From assembly GCA_964575675.1 (NCBI GenBank), contig CAZNRY010000150.1, forward strand, positions 1 through 10,550: DNA of 10,550 nucleotides. The letters are read 5' to 3'. The notes beneath the pieces were generated by a model that was given only the letters and a program-made list of their open reading frames with translations, was not told the DNA's origin and made no database searches. Below are positions 1 through 7,654 of this stretch, piece by piece. Position 1 is the stretch's first letter. Each line of letters opens with the position of its first letter. The DNA comes from CAZNRY01 sp964575675 (GTDB lineage Bacteria > Eisenbacteria > RBG-16-71-46 > CAIMUX01 > VGJL01). The position numbers and the translations under genes were made by a program.

Positions 1-1449
1 GAACGCCGCTTCCAGATGATCCTGGTCGACGCGCCGGGCGTCGTCGAAACGATCGGGATCCTCCGCGGGCTTCGGGACAAATACGAAGCGCACCACCGTG
101 TCCGCTACACCGAAGAGGCGCTCGTTGCCGCTGTCAAGCTGTCCGAGCGATTCATCACCGACCGGCACCTCCCGGACAAGGCGATCGATGTGATCGATGA
201 GGCGGGGGCCCGGGCGCGATTGTCGATCTCGACCGTCCCGGTCGACCTGCGCGATCTCGACAAGAAGATCGAGAAGATCGCCGGGGAGAAGGAGTCCGCG
301 ATCCGCGCGCAGGAGTTCGAGAAGGCGGCTTCCTTCCGCGACAACGAGAAGGAGCTCCGGCAGGAGTACTACCGCCTGAAGAAGGAGTGGAACGACACGA
401 AAAGCGTGCGACGAACCGAGGTGACCGAGGACGACATCGCTTACGTGATCTCGCGCATGACGAAGATCCCAGTGTCGAAGCTCGAGGAGAAGGAGCAGGA
501 GAAACTGCTGCGCCTTGAGGATGAGCTCGGCAAGTTCGTTGTCGGTCAGGATGAAGCCGTGACCGCCATCGCCAAGGCTGTCCGCCGCAACCGCGCGGGC
601 CTGCGCGATCCGCGGCGGCCGATCGGCACGTTCATCTTCCTGGGGCCGACTGGGGTTGGAAAGACGGAGCTGGCCCGCGTGATCGCCCATTTCCTGTTCG
701 ACGATCCCGAAGCGCTGATCCGGGTCGACATGAGCGAGTACATGGAGAAGTTCTCGGTCTCGCGCCTGGTTGGGGCGCCCCCCGGATATGTCGGGTACGA
801 GGAAGGGGGGCAGCTCACCGAGAAGGTCCGCCGGAAGCCCTACTCCGTCGTCCTCCTCGACGAGATCGAGAAGGCCCACCCGGATGTTTTCAACATCCTC
901 CTCCAGGTGTTGGAAGACGGGCAACTGACCGACAGCCTCAAACGTAAGGTCAATTTCAAGAACACGGTCCTCATCATGACGTCGAACATCGGGGCGCGGT
1001 TGATCCGGGGGCAGGGGCGCCTCGGCTTCCAGAAGCAGGACGCGGAGGTTTCCTACTCGCAGATGAAGGCGACGGTGATGGACGAAGTCCGGAAGGTCTT
1101 CAATCCGGAGTGCTTGAACCGGATCGACGAGATCATCGTCTTCAAGGGCCTCGAACGTCCTGAGCTCGAAAAGATCATCGAGATCCTGCTCAACCAGGTC
1201 CGGGACCGGTTGAAGGAAAGCGAGATCGGCTTGACGATGACCCCCGGTGCGGTGAACCTCCTCTTGGACAAGGGGTTCGAGCCGGCCCTTGGCGCCCGGC
1301 CGCTCCGGCGCGCGATCCAGAAACTGATCGAGGATCCACTCGCGGAGCTCGTCATGAAGGGGAAGATCCGGGCCGGCACGGAGGTGAAGGTGTCCAAGCG
1401 GGGCGACGACCTGGTCTTCGAGGAGAAGACGGCAGAGGTGTCACACTAG
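1..1449 (+). CDS. clpC: ATP-dependent Clp protease ATP-binding subunit ClpC (5' partial)
   Basis: This is the C-terminal two-thirds of a Hsp100 AAA+ unfoldase; the reading frame is open from base 1 (Glu-Arg-Arg-Phe-Gln), so the gene starts outside the window. ClpC hexamers unfold proteins in the cytoplasm and feed them to ClpP. Numbering from the Met at base 16, the end of the first AAA domain comes first (residues 1-75, with LPDKAIDVIDEAGARARL near 52). A short middle region with a UVR-like segment follows (about 90-118), then the second AAA domain: Walker A GPTGVGKT at 210-217, pore loop GYVG at 257-260, Walker B LLDEIEKAH at 280-288 and the sensor Asn in MTSNIGA at 321-327. An LGF tripeptide at 336-338 matches the ClpP-docking loop. 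The short middle region and the LGF loop argue for ClpC rather than the disaggregase ClpB. The gene ends 48 bp before bamA. Confidence 0.93.
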   Translation, partial: ERRFQMILVDAPGVVETIGILRGLRDKYEAHHRVRYTEEALVAAVKLSERFITDRHLPDKAIDVIDEAGARARLSISTVPVDLRDLDKKIEKIAGEKESAIRAQEFEKAASFRDNEKELRQEYYRLKKEWNDTKSVRRTEVTEDDIAYVISRMTKIPVSKLEEKEQEKLLRLEDELGKFVVGQDEAVTAIAKAVRRNRAGLRDPRRPIGTFIFLGPTGVGKTELARVIAHFLFDDPEALIRVDMSEYMEKFSVSRLVGAPPGYVGYEEGGQLTEKVRRKPYSVVLLDEIEKAHPDVFNILLQVLEDGQLTDSLKRKVNFKNTVLIMTSNIGARLIRGQGRLGFQKQDAEVSYSQMKATVMDEVRKVFNPECLNRIDEIIVFKGLERPELEKIIEILLNQVRDRLKESEIGLTMTPGAVNLLLDKGFEPALGARPLRRAIQKLIEDPLAELVMKGKIRAGTEVKVSKRGDDLVFEEKTAEVSH

Positions 1450-1497
1450 CGGGTCAACGCGGACGGCTTCCTCCGCCAGGATGGGCAGGAGAGATCG

Positions 1498-3834
1498 ATG
1501 ACTAGAGCCTTGCGTCCAACGGGGCCCGGAGGGTCCCGGACGCTCGCGATCACGGTGCTTCTCGCGGCCGCATGCACGCTTCCCGCCGTTGCCGGCGGGG
1601 GCGGGGATGCCGTCTTCCGTATCGATGTTGAGGGGAATCGGGCGGCCGACAAGGAGCTGGTTCTACGAACCCTGGCGATCCCGCTCGGGCGTTCTCTCTC
1701 GCCGATGCGCCTTCGCGAGGGGACGCGGGCCCTCTACAACCTCGGCCTATTCTCATCCTTGAGCGTCGCCTCGCAAGAGGATCCGGATTCCGGACGGGCG
1801 CTGATCGTTCGAGTCTCGGAGAATCCCCGCATCACCTCGCTCGAGTTCGAGGGGAACAAGAAAATCGGGACCGAGGACCTCAAGGGGAAGATCAGCATCC
1901 GCGCGGGGCAGCTCCTCAGCCGGCGGAAGCTCTGGGAGAGCAGCCAGGCCGTCGAGAAGGCGTATTCCGACGCGGGCTATGCGCGCGCACGCTGCCTTCC
2001 TGCCGTCGACACTGCCGTGCCCGAGCAAACGGCACTGACGATGCGGATCGAGGAAGGGCCGCGGGTGAAAATCGAGCAAATCGTCATCGGCGGCAATCAT
2101 GCCTACGACGAGGGAGCGCTCCGCTCGGAGCTCAAGCTCAAGCCGAATTCAATCATCAGGCGGCGGAGGTACACGGCGGAGCGCGCCGAGGAAGAGCGGG
2201 TCAGGCTGGAGGAGTTCTACCGCAACCACGGCTACCGCGACGCGTCGGTCAGCATGGCGGGGACCGAGTTCCTTGAGGAAGGGCGCCGGGTCGTATTGCG
2301 TTATCAGGTGGAGGAGGGCCGGTACTACGTCTTCGGGGATCGGGCCTGGGCGGGGAACTCCGCCGTGACGACGGAAGGGCTCGAGCGGGCCGCACGCTTC
2401 CGCAAGGGCGATCCGTTCAGCCAGGAGAAGCTCGAGCAGACGACCGCCCAAGCCTACTCGCTTTACACTGACAAGGGCTTCCTCCTGGAGATCAACGTCT
2501 CGCCCGAAACCCGGGCCTCCGGGGACACGGTCGCGGTCGACTACGCGATCACCGAGGGGCGCCCCTCGCACGTCCGGGAGGTCCAGATCCTGGGCAACCG
2601 TTCGACCAAGGAGCGGGTGATTCGCCGCGAGATGCTCCTCTTCCCCGGGCAGCTCCTTCGCCGCTCGTCGCTCTTGCGCGCCCAGCGCGACATCTTCGCC
2701 CTCGGCTTCTTCGAGGACGTCCAGATGGACTATGAGCCGACCGGTGAGGGGACCGATGTCGACCTCGTCTTTCATGTGAAGGAGAAGAGCACCGGCTCGG
2801 CGAGCGGCGGCGTAGGGTACTCGAGCGAGAGCGGACTGACCGGGATGCTCGAGTTGAAGCATCCGAACATCTTCGGCAACGGCCAGAGCATCTCGCTCTT
2901 TCTCGAGCGCGGAGGGAGGAGGGAGAACTACGAGATCAGCTTCCAGGATCCCTGGGTGTTCGGCCACCCGACATCCTTCGGGTTCAGCATATTCAACACG
3001 CGCCGGACGCTCGACCTCTACACGGAGAGCCGCCGCGGAGGCGGGGTGAATGTCGGGCGGATCTGGCCCTTCAAGTTCCCCGACTACACCCGCGTCTCGG
3101 TCGGCTACAGCATCGAGGATTTCAAGTACAGCAACTTCGACGCGACGCTGGAGGAGAGCTCTTCCGCCGCAGACGGAATCCCCGTCGCCGAGCGGCTGCG
3201 CGCGAGCTCGGGGTTGATCAGCTCGAGCTACCTCGTCATCTCCCGCAACTCGACGGACAGCCCTTTTTATCCCACCCTCGGCGCACGCACGGCCGCCCGG
3301 CTCGAGCTCGCCGGTGGGCTGCTTGCCGGGGAACAGCACTACGTCAAGCCGACGCTTGATCATCGGGTCTACTTCCAACCGGTCTGGAAACCGGTGCTGA
3401 TGCTTCGGTGGCGCGCCGGGTGGCTGGGGGCCCTGCCGGGCCGCAAGGCCATGCCGAGCACCGAGACCTTTCGCCTGGGCGGGACGCGCCCCTTCGAGTA
3501 CGTGCGCGGCTACGACGACTACTACATCGTCCCCGACGAGAACATCCGGGGGGCGGGATCGAGAGAGATCCGGTTTCCCGGCGGACGGTCGATGTTCGCA
3601 TTCACGACGGAGCTGCAGTTTCCGATCGTGAACCCCTTGCGCGGACTCCTGTTCTTCGATGCGGGCAATACGTGGAACCGTCTCGGCGACATGGGATTGA
3701 TGGGGCTCAAGGAAGGGATCGGCGCGGGGCTGCGTTTCGAGATCCCCATGCTGGGGCAGATCGGACTCGACTACGCATACGGCACCGCCGTGAGGAACTG
3801 GCGGTTCCACTTCATTTTCGGTCCCTCGATCTGA
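1498..3834 (+). CDS. bamA: Outer membrane protein assembly factor BamA (Omp85)
   Basis: BamA inserts beta-barrel proteins into the outer membrane. The 778-residue length fits the family. The ATG follows AGGAGAG at 1487-1493. A signal peptide with a hydrophobic core (about 15-31) and an AVA cleavage site near residue 32 begins the protein. Five POTRA repeats follow, at about 38-110, 111-190, 191-277, 278-357 and 358-430, recognisable by the recurring V-x-G-N pattern (VEGN, FEGN, IGGN, WAGN, ILGN) and a later 'G-F/Y' turn (LGLF, AGY, HGY, KGF, LGFF). The barrel spans about 435-778 and contains SFQDPWVFG (481-489) and the lid-loop motif VRGY at 669-672, equivalent to VRGF in E. coli. The last residues, HFIFGPSI, end in Ile rather than the usual aromatic. 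The gene lies directly upstream of skp and the lpx genes, the classical bamA-skp-lpxD order. Confidence 0.95.
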   Translation: MTRALRPTGPGGSRTLAITVLLAAACTLPAVAGGGGDAVFRIDVEGNRAADKELVLRTLAIPLGRSLSPMRLREGTRALYNLGLFSSLSVASQEDPDSGRALIVRVSENPRITSLEFEGNKKIGTEDLKGKISIRAGQLLSRRKLWESSQAVEKAYSDAGYARARCLPAVDTAVPEQTALTMRIEEGPRVKIEQIVIGGNHAYDEGALRSELKLKPNSIIRRRRYTAERAEEERVRLEEFYRNHGYRDASVSMAGTEFLEEGRRVVLRYQVEEGRYYVFGDRAWAGNSAVTTEGLERAARFRKGDPFSQEKLEQTTAQAYSLYTDKGFLLEINVSPETRASGDTVAVDYAITEGRPSHVREVQILGNRSTKERVIRREMLLFPGQLLRRSSLLRAQRDIFALGFFEDVQMDYEPTGEGTDVDLVFHVKEKSTGSASGGVGYSSESGLTGMLELKHPNIFGNGQSISLFLERGGRRENYEISFQDPWVFGHPTSFGFSIFNTRRTLDLYTESRRGGGVNVGRIWPFKFPDYTRVSVGYSIEDFKYSNFDATLEESSSAADGIPVAERLRASSGLISSSYLVISRNSTDSPFYPTLGARTAARLELAGGLLAGEQHYVKPTLDHRVYFQPVWKPVLMLRWRAGWLGALPGRKAMPSTETFRLGGTRPFEYVRGYDDYYIVPDENIRGAGSREIRFPGGRSMFAFTTELQFPIVNPLRGLLFFDAGNTWNRLGDMGLMGLKEGIGAGLRFEIPMLGQIGLDYAYGTAVRNWRFHFIFGPSI

Positions 3835-3898
3835 CCGGTTTTCTCTGTTCAGTGAGGCCCTCGGATCGTTTACCATCCGGACGCGAGTGTCGGCGTTC

Positions 3899-3907
3899 GG
3901 AGGGAGG
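3899..3907 (+). promoter_or_regulatory. Strong ribosome binding site of the ompH/skp gene
   Basis: GGAGGGAGG lies 7 bases before the ATG at 3915. It fixes the start of the chaperone gene and rules out the longer reading frame that is open far back inside bamA. Confidence 0.75.
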
Positions 3908-3914
3908 AAAACAG

Positions 3915-4451
3915 ATGCTGCGCCGGAATGGGCTTTGGCTGGCTATCGGGTTGCTTCTCTTGGGGATCGCGCTGCCTGCGACTCGGGCGGCGGCGCAGGA
4001 TCTGAAGATCGGGTTTGTCCGCTCGGCTGCGATTCTCGACCAATACGAGGGGGCCCGAGGGGCGACGGAAACGTTCAATCGGGACGTCGAGGCATGGAAC
4101 CAGGAGGCGCAGGCGCGCAGGCGGGATCTCGACGTGATCGGCAAAGAGCTCGAGGCCCAATCGCCCATGCTGACCGACGTGGTGCGGCGCGAGAAGGAAC
4201 AGGACTACCAGAAGAAGCTGAACGACTACGACCAGTACGTCCAGGGGATCTGGGGTCCGGGCGGCCTGGTAGCCCAGCGAAACGAGGAGCTGCTTCGCGG
4301 CGTCGTCGACAAGATCCAGCGCGCCGCGCGCAAGATCGCCGCCGAGGAAGGATACGACTTCGTCTTTGATGCGTCCGAGGGCAACATCATCTACGCCGAT
4401 CGGGCACATGACCTGACGCAGAAGGTGCTCGAGACGCTGAGCCAGCCTTAG
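3915..4451 (+). CDS. skp: OmpH/Skp-family periplasmic chaperone
   Basis: A 178-residue exported protein of the OmpH/Skp family, which holds unfolded outer-membrane proteins in the periplasm before BamA inserts them. The signal peptide is clear: MLRRN, a Leu/Ile/Ala-rich core, then an AAA cleavage site at about residue 27. The mature protein begins with the family pattern KIGFVRSAAIL (31-41), the first beta strand and start of the helical arm. A long charged helical region follows (about 45-140, rich in Glu, Arg, Gln and Lys, coiled-coil-like), and the closing strands read YDFVFDASEGNIIYA (about 149-163). The in-frame ORF is open much further upstream, but that part overlaps bamA and is a shadow; the signal peptide and strong RBS place the start here. 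It sits 80 bp after bamA and 35 bp before lpxD. Confidence 0.9.
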   Translation: MLRRNGLWLAIGLLLLGIALPATRAAAQDLKIGFVRSAAILDQYEGARGATETFNRDVEAWNQEAQARRRDLDVIGKELEAQSPMLTDVVRREKEQDYQKKLNDYDQYVQGIWGPGGLVAQRNEELLRGVVDKIQRAARKIAAEEGYDFVFDASEGNIIYADRAHDLTQKVLETLSQP

Positions 4452-4473
4452 GAGCGCGCTGCTGGGCGGCAAC

Positions 4474-4480
4474 GGAGGGG
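4474..4480 (+). promoter_or_regulatory. Ribosome binding site that decides the lpxD start
   Basis: GGAGGGG abuts the GTG at 4481, which is too close for normal initiation. It lies 6 bases before a second in-frame GTG at 4487 and 12 bases before an ATG at 4493. Spacing favours 4487, with 4493 the next choice. Confidence 0.55.
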
Positions 4481-4486
4481 GTGTCG

Positions 4487-5536
4487 GTGCGAATGCGTCT
4501 CGGTGATCTCGCGGAGAAACTCGGGCTACCGCTGCACGGGGACGCGGCGACGGTCATCACCGGCGTCGCGGGGATCAGGGAGGCCGGGGAAGGGGATCTG
4601 ACCTTTCTCGGGAGCCCGAAGTACGAGGTGTATCTTTCCAAGACTGTCGCCTCGGCGATCATCATGCCGGAGGTCAGATCGGACTGCCGGGCCGCCATCC
4701 TCCTGTCCCCCGACCCCCGCTTGGCGTTCCTCGCGGCGCTCCAGCTCTTCGAGGGCGAGCGGCCTAGCGTGGCGCCGGGGATTCACGCCACAGCTGTCCT
4801 CGGGCGCGACGTCAGCCTGGGAACCGGTGTCGCGATCGGACCGAATGTCGTCATCGGCGACGGCGCCTCATTGGGGGAAGGGACCGTCGTGATGGCAGGC
4901 GTGTTTCTCGGTGATCGCGTGCAGGTCGGCGCCGACTCGCTGATCTACCCCAATGTGGTCATCCGCGAGGATTCCCAGATCGGGAACCGTGTCATCGTTC
5001 ATGCAGGCGCCGTGATCGGATCCGACGGTTTCGGTTTCGCCCGGGATGGCCGAACGATCCGCAAGATTCCCCAGATCGGCAATGTCGAGATCGGAGATGA
5101 CGTGGAGATCGGCGCCAACACAACGATTGATCGCGCCACGACGGGCACGACGCGCATCGCCCGGGGAACGAAGATCGACAACCTCGTCATGATCGCCCAT
5201 AACGTTCAGATTGGAGAGAACTCCTTCCTTTGCGCTCAGGTGGGAGTATCTGGCAGCGCGGTTCTGGGGCGGGACGTGACCCTGGCGGGTCAGTCGGGCG
5301 TGATCGGGCATATCGAGATCGGTGACGGGGTGATGGTGGGGGCGCAGGGGGGCGTGACGAAGTCGATTCCGGCGGCGACGAGCGTGTCCGGATATCCGGC
5401 GCTCCCGCACCAGCAGGCTCGCAAGATCTATGCGGCGATGCGATTTCTTCCGGAGATGGTGCGGACGCTGCGGAAGCTCTCGCGGAGGATTGAAGAGATC
5501 GAGGCGCGATTCGAGCAGGGGAGGAGATCGAAATGA
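4487..5536 (+). CDS. lpxD: UDP-3-O-acylglucosamine N-acyltransferase LpxD
   Basis: LpxD adds the second, amide-linked hydroxyacyl chain from acyl-ACP to UDP-3-O-acylglucosamine, the third step of lipid A synthesis, in the cytoplasm. The N-terminal uridine-binding domain is recognisable by RLGDLAEKLGLPLHGD, ITGVAGIREA and LTFLGSPKY. A long left-handed beta-helix of I/V-G-x-x hexapeptide repeats follows, with SDGFGFA and TTIDRAT. The catalytic His is in IDNLVMIAHNVQIG, codon at 5198-5200. A C-terminal helix begins near HQQARKIY and is rich in Arg/Glu. The start is ambiguous: GTG 4481, GTG 4487 and ATG 4493 are in frame; 4487 is chosen for RBS spacing and gives 349 residues, normal for the family. 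The stop overlaps the lpxC start (ATGA at 5533-5536), so translation of the two is probably coupled. Confidence 0.95.
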   Translation: MRMRLGDLAEKLGLPLHGDAATVITGVAGIREAGEGDLTFLGSPKYEVYLSKTVASAIIMPEVRSDCRAAILLSPDPRLAFLAALQLFEGERPSVAPGIHATAVLGRDVSLGTGVAIGPNVVIGDGASLGEGTVVMAGVFLGDRVQVGADSLIYPNVVIREDSQIGNRVIVHAGAVIGSDGFGFARDGRTIRKIPQIGNVEIGDDVEIGANTTIDRATTGTTRIARGTKIDNLVMIAHNVQIGENSFLCAQVGVSGSAVLGRDVTLAGQSGVIGHIEIGDGVMVGAQGGVTKSIPAATSVSGYPALPHQQARKIYAAMRFLPEMVRTLRKLSRRIEEIEARFEQGRRSK

Positions 5537-6849
5537 CCCAGGCGCAACAGCGGACCGTGGCGGCTCCGGTCACGATAGAGGGCGTCGGACTTCACACGGG
5601 CGTCGCGACCCAGATCACCTTTCGGCCGGCGGAAGCCAATACGGGCATTCGATTCGTCCGTGTCGATCTCCCGGGGATGCCGCAGGTCGCTGTTCGGCCC
5701 GGCAACGCGGGGAACATGGCGGCCGCGATGCGGCGGACCGTTCTCCGGCAGAGCGGAACGGAGGTCCACACGGTCGAGCATGTCCTCGCATCGGTCGCAG
5801 GGCTCGGAATCGACAACGTGATCCTCGAGATCAACGGTTCCGAAGCTCCTGAGCCGGCCGACGGCAGCGCGCGCCCGATCGTCGAGGCGATTCTCGGCGC
5901 CGGAATCAAAACCCTCGATGCTCCTCGGCGGCCCGTGAAGATCATCGAGCCGGTCGCGTACGCCGAGAAGGGGGTGCAGATTGTTGCGATGCCTCACGAG
6001 GGGTACAGGATTTCGTTCACAATCCAATACGACAACCGTCTGGTCGGCACCCAGCACGTGAGTTTCGAGATCACCCCCGAGACTTTTGCGAGGGAGATCG
6101 CTCCCGCGCGCACTTTCGTGCTCCATCGGGATGTCAAGGCGCTCCAAGACGCCGGAATGATCAAGGGGGGCACCACGCGCAACGCCGTCGTCGTGAAGGA
6201 CGATGAGATCGCATCGGAAGAGCCTCTGCGTTTCGCCGACGAGTTCGCGCGGCACAAGGTGCTCGACCTGATCGGAGATCTGTGCCTTCTCGGGCGTCCG
6301 ATCCAGGGGCACATCATGGCGGTTCGGAGCGGCCACGACTCGAACGTTCAATTCGTCAAGAAGCTCGACGAGGTTCAGGGGCGCCCGTACGCATACGAGG
6401 ACCTGCTCGACAAGGTGCACTTCGACATACAGGCGATCGAACGGATCATGCCGCACCGCTACCCGATGCTTCTCGTCGATCGCATCCTCCTGCTTGAGGA
6501 CCGGACACGGGTTGTCGGCCTGAAGAACGTGACGCTGAACGAGCCGTTCTTCGTCGGGCATTTCCCCGGGCATCCGATCATGCCAGCGGTTCTGATCATC
6601 GAGGCGATGGCTCAGGTCGGAGGGGTCCTGCTTCTCAACACCGTCGAGGACCCGGATACGAAGCTCGTTTACTTCATGGGGATCGACAATGCGAAGTTCA
6701 GGCGCCCCGTGCTCCCGGGCGACCAGCTGATCTTCGATCTGGAGATGTCGAAGCTGAAGAGCCGGATCTGCAAGATGACGGGGCGGTGCTACAGCCGGGG
6801 GCAGCTCGTCGCCGAGGCCGACTTGCTCTCGACGATCGTAGACCGGTAG
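5533..6849 (+). CDS. lpxC-fabZ: Bifunctional UDP-3-O-acyl-GlcNAc deacetylase / (3R)-hydroxyacyl-ACP dehydratase (LpxC-FabZ fusion)
   Basis: One 438-residue frame joins two enzymes. Residues 1 to about 290 are LpxC, the zinc deacetylase that commits UDP-GlcNAc to lipid A: IEGVGLHTG at 15-23, zinc ligands His83 (HTVEH), His241 and Asp245 (ARHKVLDLIGD), Asp249 in the same segment, and His268 in RSGHDSN. Residues about 296-438 are FabZ, the hot-dog fold dehydratase of fatty acid synthesis: IMPHRYPMLLVDRI at 305-318, NEPFFVGHFPGHP at 336-348 with catalytic His343, and catalytic Glu357 in IIEAMAQ. A short linker (about 279-295) joins them. The combined length is slightly under that of separate E. 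coli LpxC plus FabZ. Such fusions are known in Bacteroidota and relatives. Ala352 replaces the Gly usual in the M-P-G-V-L motif. GGGGAGGAG at 5518-5526 is the RBS; the start overlaps the lpxD stop. Confidence 0.95.
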   Translation: MTQAQQRTVAAPVTIEGVGLHTGVATQITFRPAEANTGIRFVRVDLPGMPQVAVRPGNAGNMAAAMRRTVLRQSGTEVHTVEHVLASVAGLGIDNVILEINGSEAPEPADGSARPIVEAILGAGIKTLDAPRRPVKIIEPVAYAEKGVQIVAMPHEGYRISFTIQYDNRLVGTQHVSFEITPETFAREIAPARTFVLHRDVKALQDAGMIKGGTTRNAVVVKDDEIASEEPLRFADEFARHKVLDLIGDLCLLGRPIQGHIMAVRSGHDSNVQFVKKLDEVQGRPYAYEDLLDKVHFDIQAIERIMPHRYPMLLVDRILLLEDRTRVVGLKNVTLNEPFFVGHFPGHPIMPAVLIIEAMAQVGGVLLLNTVEDPDTKLVYFMGIDNAKFRRPVLPGDQLIFDLEMSKLKSRICKMTGRCYSRGQLVAEADLLSTIVDR

Positions 6850-6868
6850 GGAGGGTGGGGAGGTAGGC

Positions 6869-7642
6869 ATGCCGAAGATTGACCCGTCAGCCAGAGTCTC
6901 TCTCCATGCACAGCTTGCTGCCGACGTGCGCGTGGGTCCTTGGACCATTGTGGGGCCGAGGGTGCGGCTCGCGGAAGGATGCGTGGTCGATTCGTGCGTC
7001 GTCATCGAGGGCCGGACCGAGGCAGGCCCGCGCAACCATTTCCACCACGGCGCGGTGGTCGGGACGGCCCCGCAGGACCTCAAGTACAAGGGGGCCCCGT
7101 CGACGGTCGTGATTGGCTCGGACAACGTGTTCCGCGAGTATTGCACGGTGAACCGCGCGACTGGGGACGGCGAGGCGACGGTCATAGGCAACGGCAATCT
7201 CATCATGGCCTACGCCCACATCGCGCACAATTGCAGGGTAGGGGACCACGCGATCCTCGCCAACTCGGTCAACCTCGCGGGGCATGTCGACATCGCCGAT
7301 TATGCGATCATCGGCGGCGTCACACCCGTGCACCAGTTCGTGAAGATCGGCGCGCACGTGATCATCGGCGGCGGCTGCCGCGTCCCGAAGGACGTCGTGC
7401 CCTATGTGCGGGCGGCGGGGAATCCCCTCCGCGTGGCCGGGCTGAACTCGGTCGGACTTCAGCGAAGAGGGTTTGCCGAAGATGTCCGCGAGGAGCTGCG
7501 GAAGCTCTATCGCATCTTCTTCAGGACGAATCTGCTCGTGCCCGAAGCGCTTGCCCGGATCCGTACGGAATGCCGTCCCTTTCCGGAGGTGGAGATGTTC
7601 TGCCGCTTCGTGGAAGGCTCGGAGCGCGGAATCACTCGATAG
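6869..7642 (+). CDS. lpxA: Acyl-ACP--UDP-N-acetylglucosamine O-acyltransferase LpxA
   Basis: LpxA transfers a 3-hydroxyacyl chain from ACP to UDP-GlcNAc, the first and reversible step of lipid A synthesis. The 257 residues match the family length. A left-handed beta-helix of hexapeptide repeats occupies about 1-185. It holds QDLKY at 69-73 and AHIAHNC, with the catalytic base at His120 and a supporting His at 117. LAGHV contributes His139 and TPVHQF contributes His155. The C-terminal helical domain begins at GLNSVGLQRRGF (191-202) and includes FPEV near 238. Alignment by eye with E. coli LpxA (offset 5) puts Gly168 at the acyl-length 'ruler' position Gly173, which suggests room for a long (C14-like) chain. 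The ATG is preceded by GGGGAGG at 6857-6863. It lies 19 bp after lpxC-fabZ and 12 bp before the oxidoreductase gene. Confidence 0.95.
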   Translation: MPKIDPSARVSLHAQLAADVRVGPWTIVGPRVRLAEGCVVDSCVVIEGRTEAGPRNHFHHGAVVGTAPQDLKYKGAPSTVVIGSDNVFREYCTVNRATGDGEATVIGNGNLIMAYAHIAHNCRVGDHAILANSVNLAGHVDIADYAIIGGVTPVHQFVKIGAHVIIGGGCRVPKDVVPYVRAAGNPLRVAGLNSVGLQRRGFAEDVREELRKLYRIFFRTNLLVPEALARIRTECRPFPEVEMFCRFVEGSERGITR

Positions 7643-7654
7643 AGGGGGAAGCAC

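Noticed and set aside
1459..1476. Small hairpin GCGGA/TCCGC between clpC and bamA as a terminator
   Set aside because: Only 5 stem pairs with an 8-base loop and no T-tract.
1561..1578. Possible lipobox (L-A-A-A-C) in the BamA signal peptide
   Set aside because: The -3 residue is Ala rather than Leu, BamA proteins are not lipoproteins, and a normal AVA cleavage site follows a few residues later.
2149..3876. 575-residue open frame on the minus strand opposite bamA
   Set aside because: It lies wholly antisense to a well-supported BamA, has Arg/Pro/Ala/His-rich composition with no recognisable motif, and is explained by scarcity of stop codons opposite GC-rich codons.
3862..3879. Hairpin CGGAT/ATCCG and a loose TACCAT -10 box (3871-3876) between bamA and skp
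   Set aside because: The stem is 5 pairs without a T-tract, and the best -35 candidate (TGTTCA, 3846-3851) is poor with 19-base spacing. An internal promoter cannot be supported.
3408..3914. 5' extension of the skp frame back into bamA
   Set aside because: The sequence is Arg/Gly/Asp-rich and overlaps the BamA barrel. The signal peptide and strong RBS place the true start at 3915.
5428..7206. 592-residue open frame on the minus strand opposite lpxC-fabZ and lpxA
   Set aside because: It spans several confident plus-strand genes, matches no family, and is a GC-driven shadow.
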